Part shown: positions 61,531 through 64,000 of the stretch, piece after piece
Layout of the letters: each line of letters starts with the position of its first letter
Numbering within the stretch: position 1 is the first letter of the stretch
DNA from: Streptomyces sp. B21-083
Lineage (GTDB): Bacteria; Actinomycetota; Actinomycetes; Streptomycetales; Streptomycetaceae
Length of the DNA stretch: 64,000 nt
Direction of reading: 5' to 3'
NCBI RefSeq assembly: GCF_036898825.1
Contig: NZ_JARUND010000001.1
Coordinates: forward strand, 3,534,001 to 3,598,000
Translations under genes and position numbers: made by a program
The notes under the pieces: model-generated
Told to the model about the DNA's origin: nothing
Seen by the model: only the letters and a program-made list of their open reading frames with translations
Database searches by the model: none

Positions 61531-62243
61531 CGAACGTACGGAGGCTACGGAACGTGCGGGGCGCGACAGACATACACGGCATACCTGACTCACCCGGCGC
61601 ACGTGGCGTACGTGCCGCACGGCCCTGGCTGGCCGTGCTGCTGGCCGTGCCGCTGCTCGCGGTGCTGCTCGCCGGCTGCGGGATCCGGGCCACCGAGGTC
61701 CCGACGGACTTCGGTCCGGCGCCCTCCCGCGTCCCGTGCTCCCTCTCCGACGTCTCCGGTCCCTCCGCGTCGGGCGGCGCCCCGCGGACGTCCGCGGGCG
61801 TGCCGGTCCAGGTGTTCCTGCTGTGCGCCTCCCAGCTGGTGACCGTCGACCGCGCGGTGCGCGTCCCGGACGGCACGGCGGAGGCGGAGCGGCGCGTCCT
61901 GGTGGCCCAGGGGCTGCTGGACGAGCTGGCCAGGACGCCGCGGGCCAGTGAGACGCAGGCCGGTTACACGACGGACGTGCGCGGCGGGATGAGCGTGCGC
62001 GGCCCGGACCCGCGGGACCCCGAGGACACCCTGCGCCTGAGCACGCCCCCGGCGGACCTCTCGTCGTACGCCCTCGCCCAGATCGTCTGCACGTTCTCCG
62101 ACTCCGCCGCCGCCGAGGGGGACGGTTCCGTCGTCCTGGGCGGCCCGGCCGCCGGCCCGCCGCGCCGGTACGCGTGCACGCCGGAGGTCCGCTCCCGGCC
62201 CGGGGCGCAGGTGCCGCCGTCGTCGGGGGTGGACGGCGGCTGA
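61527..62243 (+). CDS. Lipoprotein of the afsQ operon
   Basis: This 238-residue lipoprotein starts at GTG 61527 in a four-base overlap with afsQ2. A basic N-terminus of about 35 residues precedes the hydrophobic signal and lipobox LLAGC (cysteine at about 50). The mature domain has the GerMN-like pattern of a helix after an RVLVAQGLLDELA segment, but only part of that fold is clear. Being coupled to a sensor kinase, it probably modulates the AfsQ2 signal at the outer face of the membrane, as other lipoproteins encoded beside kinases do. Confidence 0.87.
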   Translation: MTNVRRLRNVRGATDIHGIPDSPGARGVRAARPWLAVLLAVPLLAVLLAGCGIRATEVPTDFGPAPSRVPCSLSDVSGPSASGGAPRTSAGVPVQVFLLCASQLVTVDRAVRVPDGTAEAERRVLVAQGLLDELARTPRASETQAGYTTDVRGGMSVRGPDPRDPEDTLRLSTPPADLSSYALAQIVCTFSDSAAAEGDGSVVLGGPAAGPPRRYACTPEVRSRPGAQVPPSSGVDGG

Positions 62244-62262
62244 GCACTCCTTCCCGTAGGGG

Positions 62263-62295
62263 GCGCCCCTGTAGGGGCGCGGGGAACTGCGCGAC
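62263..62295 (+). repeat. Dispersed repeat family A, copy 3, with hairpin
   Basis: Hairpin gcgcccc-tgta-ggggcgc (62263-62280) leads into the same 23-mer core (62273-62295), then cagccacgacgc. It lies 20 bp after the lipoprotein stop and probably terminates the afsQ operon. Confidence 0.75.
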
Positions 62296-62436
62296 CAGCC
62301 ACGACGCCCCCGCAGCCGACCGACGGCCTGTCACTGCACTCCTGGCGGAGCGCTCCGCCCCGTGTGGCACATGACTCACCCCCCTGCAATGGGGCAACCC
62401 GGAACCGATCGTGCCGACCCTCGCGTCTTGGGGGGC

Positions 62437-62988
62437 GTGCAGCGTCAACGCTCGGGCGGCGAAAGTGCCGCGAATCGCATCCGCGCGGCGGGAGGTGTCC
62501 TCCTCGTCGCCCATCTCGCGCTCGTCGCCTGGATCACGCTGCGTCCGCTCGACATCCCGTGGCAACTGCCACCCAACCTGCAGCCCTTCGCGGGCATACG
62601 CGCTGATCTGACCCTCGGCTGGCTCGAGGCCGCCCGGCGCATCACGCAGGGGCTCGCGCTGCTGGCTCCGCTGGGGGTGCTGCTGCCGATGGCGGGCGGA
62701 CGGCTCGATGTCTCGCCGCTCGCCTCGCTCGTCCGTACGGTCATCGCCGGTGCCATGATCTCGCTCGGCATCGAGCTGTTGCAGACCGGCGTACCCGGTC
62801 AGGTCGTGGACGTCGACTCGCTGCTGCTGAACACCGTGGGCGTGGGCCTCGCGCATGTCGCCGTGGTGCCCGCCGTACGGTCCTGCCTACGCCGCAGGAG
62901 CGACCGCAGGCACCGGGCGGCCATCCGCACCCAGGACGCGACTCAGGGTAGGACCCCGACGATTCCCAGGGTCGGGATCGCCCCGTAG
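62437..62988 (+). CDS. VanZ-family membrane protein
   Basis: The frame gives 183 residues from GTG 62437. ATG 62371 and GTG 62362 are in-frame alternatives, and no start has an ideal ribosome site. Four hydrophobic segments (LLVAHLALVAWITL; LALLAPLGVLLPM; TVIAGAMISLGIELLQT; LLNTVGVGLAHVAVVPAV) and the family motifs R-LDIPW, NLQPFAG and DVDSLLLNTVG identify a VanZ-like protein. VanZ of enterococci gives low-level teicoplanin resistance, but most chromosomal relatives have unknown function. A basic tail follows. Confidence 0.85.
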   Translation: MQRQRSGGESAANRIRAAGGVLLVAHLALVAWITLRPLDIPWQLPPNLQPFAGIRADLTLGWLEAARRITQGLALLAPLGVLLPMAGGRLDVSPLASLVRTVIAGAMISLGIELLQTGVPGQVVDVDSLLLNTVGVGLAHVAVVPAVRSCLRRRSDRRHRAAIRTQDATQGRTPTIPRVGIAP

Positions 62989-63094
62989 AGCGATGCTTCG
63001 CCCGTTGTGCGTCCGTAACGTTGAGTACAGATGAGGGGGCCGGACAAGCCGGTCCCGACATCGCAGCCGACACCGTACTCACCGAGGAGACGCC

Positions 63095-63304
63095 ATGACC
63101 GCCCTTGCCCGCCCCACCAACGGCCGCATGATCGGCGGAGTGTGTGCCGCGCTGGCACGGCGCTTCGGCATCTCCACGACGACGATGCGCGTGATCTTCG
63201 TGCTCTCCTGTCTGCTGCCCGGCCCGCAGTTCGTGCTCTACATAGCCCTGTGGGTCCTGCTGCCCTCCGAGCAGCACGCGGCGAAGGCCGGCGCCGCCTG
63301 GTAG
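63095..63304 (+). CDS. PspC-domain protein
   Basis: This 69-residue protein starts at ATG 63095 with GAGGAG upstream. It contains the PspC core (RMIGGVCAALARRFGISTTTMRV) and one transmembrane helix (VIFVLSCLLPGPQFVLYIALWVLLP). PspC domains are associated with envelope stress sensing. It is short and free-standing, probably a membrane modulator. A perfect 18-bp terminator follows. Confidence 0.88.
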   Translation: MTALARPTNGRMIGGVCAALARRFGISTTTMRVIFVLSCLLPGPQFVLYIALWVLLPSEQHAAKAGAAW

Positions 63305-63333
63305 TCGGAGCCCCTCGGACGGCCCGCCCGCAT

Positions 63334-63378
63334 GCCGATGGGGCGCACCCCTTCACATCAGGGGTGCGCCCCATCGGC
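63334..63378. terminator. Perfect 18-bp bidirectional terminator hairpin
   Basis: gccgatggggcgcacccc (63334-63351) pairs fully with 63361-63378 across a 9-nt loop. It serves convergent genes. Confidence 0.9.
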
Positions 63379-63394
63379 GCGTTCACAGGGTGGG

Positions 63395-63754
63395 TCAGCC
63401 GAGCGGGATGCCGTTCAGCGGGAGGCCGTGCGTGGGCAGGCCCTGCAGCGGGAGACCGCCGAGCAGGCCGGAGACCGGCGCCGTGGGGCCCTCGGACAGC
63501 AGCTTCGTGACGGCAGGCTGCGCGGCGGCCACGCCCGCGCCGAGCGCGCCCTGACCCTGGGCCACGGCCTCGGCGGCACCCGGCAGCGCCTTCGACGCGC
63601 TCTCCACGGGCAGCGTCTGGGTCACGGAGCTCAGCGCGGCGGAGTCCGGGAGGGCGGGGAGGGCCGGGGCGGCGTTGGCGGCACCCGCACCCGCCGCGGC
63701 GAAGGCGGCACCGAGAGCGGCGACACCGAGGGTCTTGGCAGCAGACTGCTTCAT
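63395..63754 (-). CDS. Small secreted protein with C-terminal GLPL-type repeats
   Basis: This 119-residue protein starts at ATG 63754 with AAGGA upstream. A signal peptide covers about residues 1-29 (TLGVAALGAAFAAAGAGAANAAP). The mature part is Ala/Gly/Leu/Pro-rich and ends in short repeats (LLGGLPLQGLPTHGLPLNGIPLG). It has no cysteine or catalytic motif. It resembles the secreted protein at 56875 in composition. It may be an extracellular matrix or surface component. Confidence 0.82.
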   Translation of the reverse strand: MKQSAAKTLGVAALGAAFAAAGAGAANAAPALPALPDSAALSSVTQTLPVESASKALPGAAEAVAQGQGALGAGVAAAQPAVTKLLSEGPTAPVSGLLGGLPLQGLPTHGLPLNGIPLG

Positions 63755-63889
63755 AGTGAATGCGTCCTTGAATGCGAGACGGGGATGTGAGCGGTCCACG
63801 ACCGTAAACACGGGAAGCCGCCCGCCGCAAACATCGAAAAGCGGCCGAACCGCACCGGCCCGACCGCTTCCCGACTCCCCGGATCAGCC

Positions 63890-64000
63890 CTACGCCTCGA
63901 CAGAACCGCTGGTGGAGGCGGTCTGCCGGAACAGCCATTCGGATTTCAGCTCGGCATATCCGGGCTTGATGACGTCATTGATCATCGCCAGTCGTTCATC
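63890..64000 (-). CDS. add: Adenosine deaminase, C-terminal end only
   Basis: The frame from the right edge to TAG at 63890-63892 encodes the last 36 residues: DERLAMINDVIKPGYAELKS and then EWLFRQTASTSGSVEA. This closely matches the end of Streptomyces adenosine deaminase as I recall it. The enzyme converts adenosine to inosine, which DeoD can then cleave. The active site lies outside the window. Confidence 0.8.
   Translation of the reverse strand, partial: DERLAMINDVIKPGYAELKSEWLFRQTASTSGSVEA

Noticed and set aside
59941..62856. Minus-strand frame of over 900 codons opposite afsQ2 and its neighbours
   Set aside because: It covers three well-supported genes on the other strand and has no recognisable domain or ribosome site.
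1..64000. tRNA, rRNA, prophage or antibiotic biosynthetic cluster
   Set aside because: No cloverleaf sequences, ribosomal RNA segments, phage structural genes, or PKS/NRPS modules were recognised. AfsQ and SARP-like themes are regulatory only.

Overview
This window is chromosomal DNA from a Streptomyces species. The base composition is very high in GC with strong third-position bias, and there are many GTG starts. Marker genes include mycothiol amidase (mca), the AfsQ1/AfsQ2 two-component system with divergent sigQ, a multi-subunit acyl-CoA carboxylase with an epsilon subunit, DUF4307 and DUF5829 proteins, and an LAxTG sortase substrate. From memory, the gene order resembles the core S. coelicolor region from greA/mca to afsQ/add. 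I see no rRNA, tRNA, CRISPR array, complete mobile element or antibiotic cluster.

Layout. 1-4.1 kb: a truncated proline-rich membrane protein and a large STAND NTPase/TPR regulator. 4.1-6.5 kb: mycothiol amidase, small membrane proteins and greA. 6.5-15.7 kb: a DrrAB-type exporter, threonine deaminase, a MarR regulator, a degenerate sigma-like protein with a membrane partner, cystathionine gamma-synthase, MsrA and a decayed oxidoreductase/XRE pair. 15.7-22.3 kb: accessory genes (anti-sigma-like ATPase, secreted DUF3455 and DUF5829 proteins, methyltransferase, alcohol dehydrogenase with a divergent regulator). 22.3-30.8 kb: cell-surface functions (large subtilase, MacB-type ABC system, L,D-transpeptidase lipoprotein, sortase-anchored protein). 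30.9-37.0 kb: histidine ammonia-lyase, a diguanylate cyclase, enoyl-CoA hydratase and adenylate cyclase. 37.1-43.7 kb: a biotin/acyl-CoA carboxylase block (biotin ligase, PccB, epsilon subunit, Maf, biotinylated alpha subunit).

43.9-57 kb is a nucleoside and deoxyribose catabolic neighbourhood: a DeoR regulator, a flavoprotein, purine nucleoside phosphorylase, a phosphosugar mutase, then deoxyribose-phosphate aldolase in an operon with one complete and one half-length aldehyde dehydrogenase. deoD and deoC lie 5.5 kb apart but carry the same perfect 12-bp palindrome in their promoter regions. I infer a shared operator. The pathway would run nucleoside -> (deoxy)ribose-1-P -> (deoxy)ribose-5-P -> glyceraldehyde-3-P + acetaldehyde -> acetate. 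Uridine kinase and the adenosine deaminase at the right edge extend the theme.

57-64 kb: sigQ diverges from an afsQ1-afsQ2-lipoprotein operon whose genes overlap by GTGA. A direct repeat close to the AfsQ1 binding consensus lies between them, and a stronger match lies upstream of the subtilase at 25.8 kb. Intergenic spaces carry two families of short dispersed repeats and many strong hairpin terminators. Other notable features are a TTA (bldA) codon in the DUF5829 gene, heptamer repeats upstream of the DUF3455 gene, a duplicated C-terminal coding end at 35.7 kb, a probable TnpB (IS605-type) tail remnant at 38.1 kb and a G-run cluster just 3' of sigQ.
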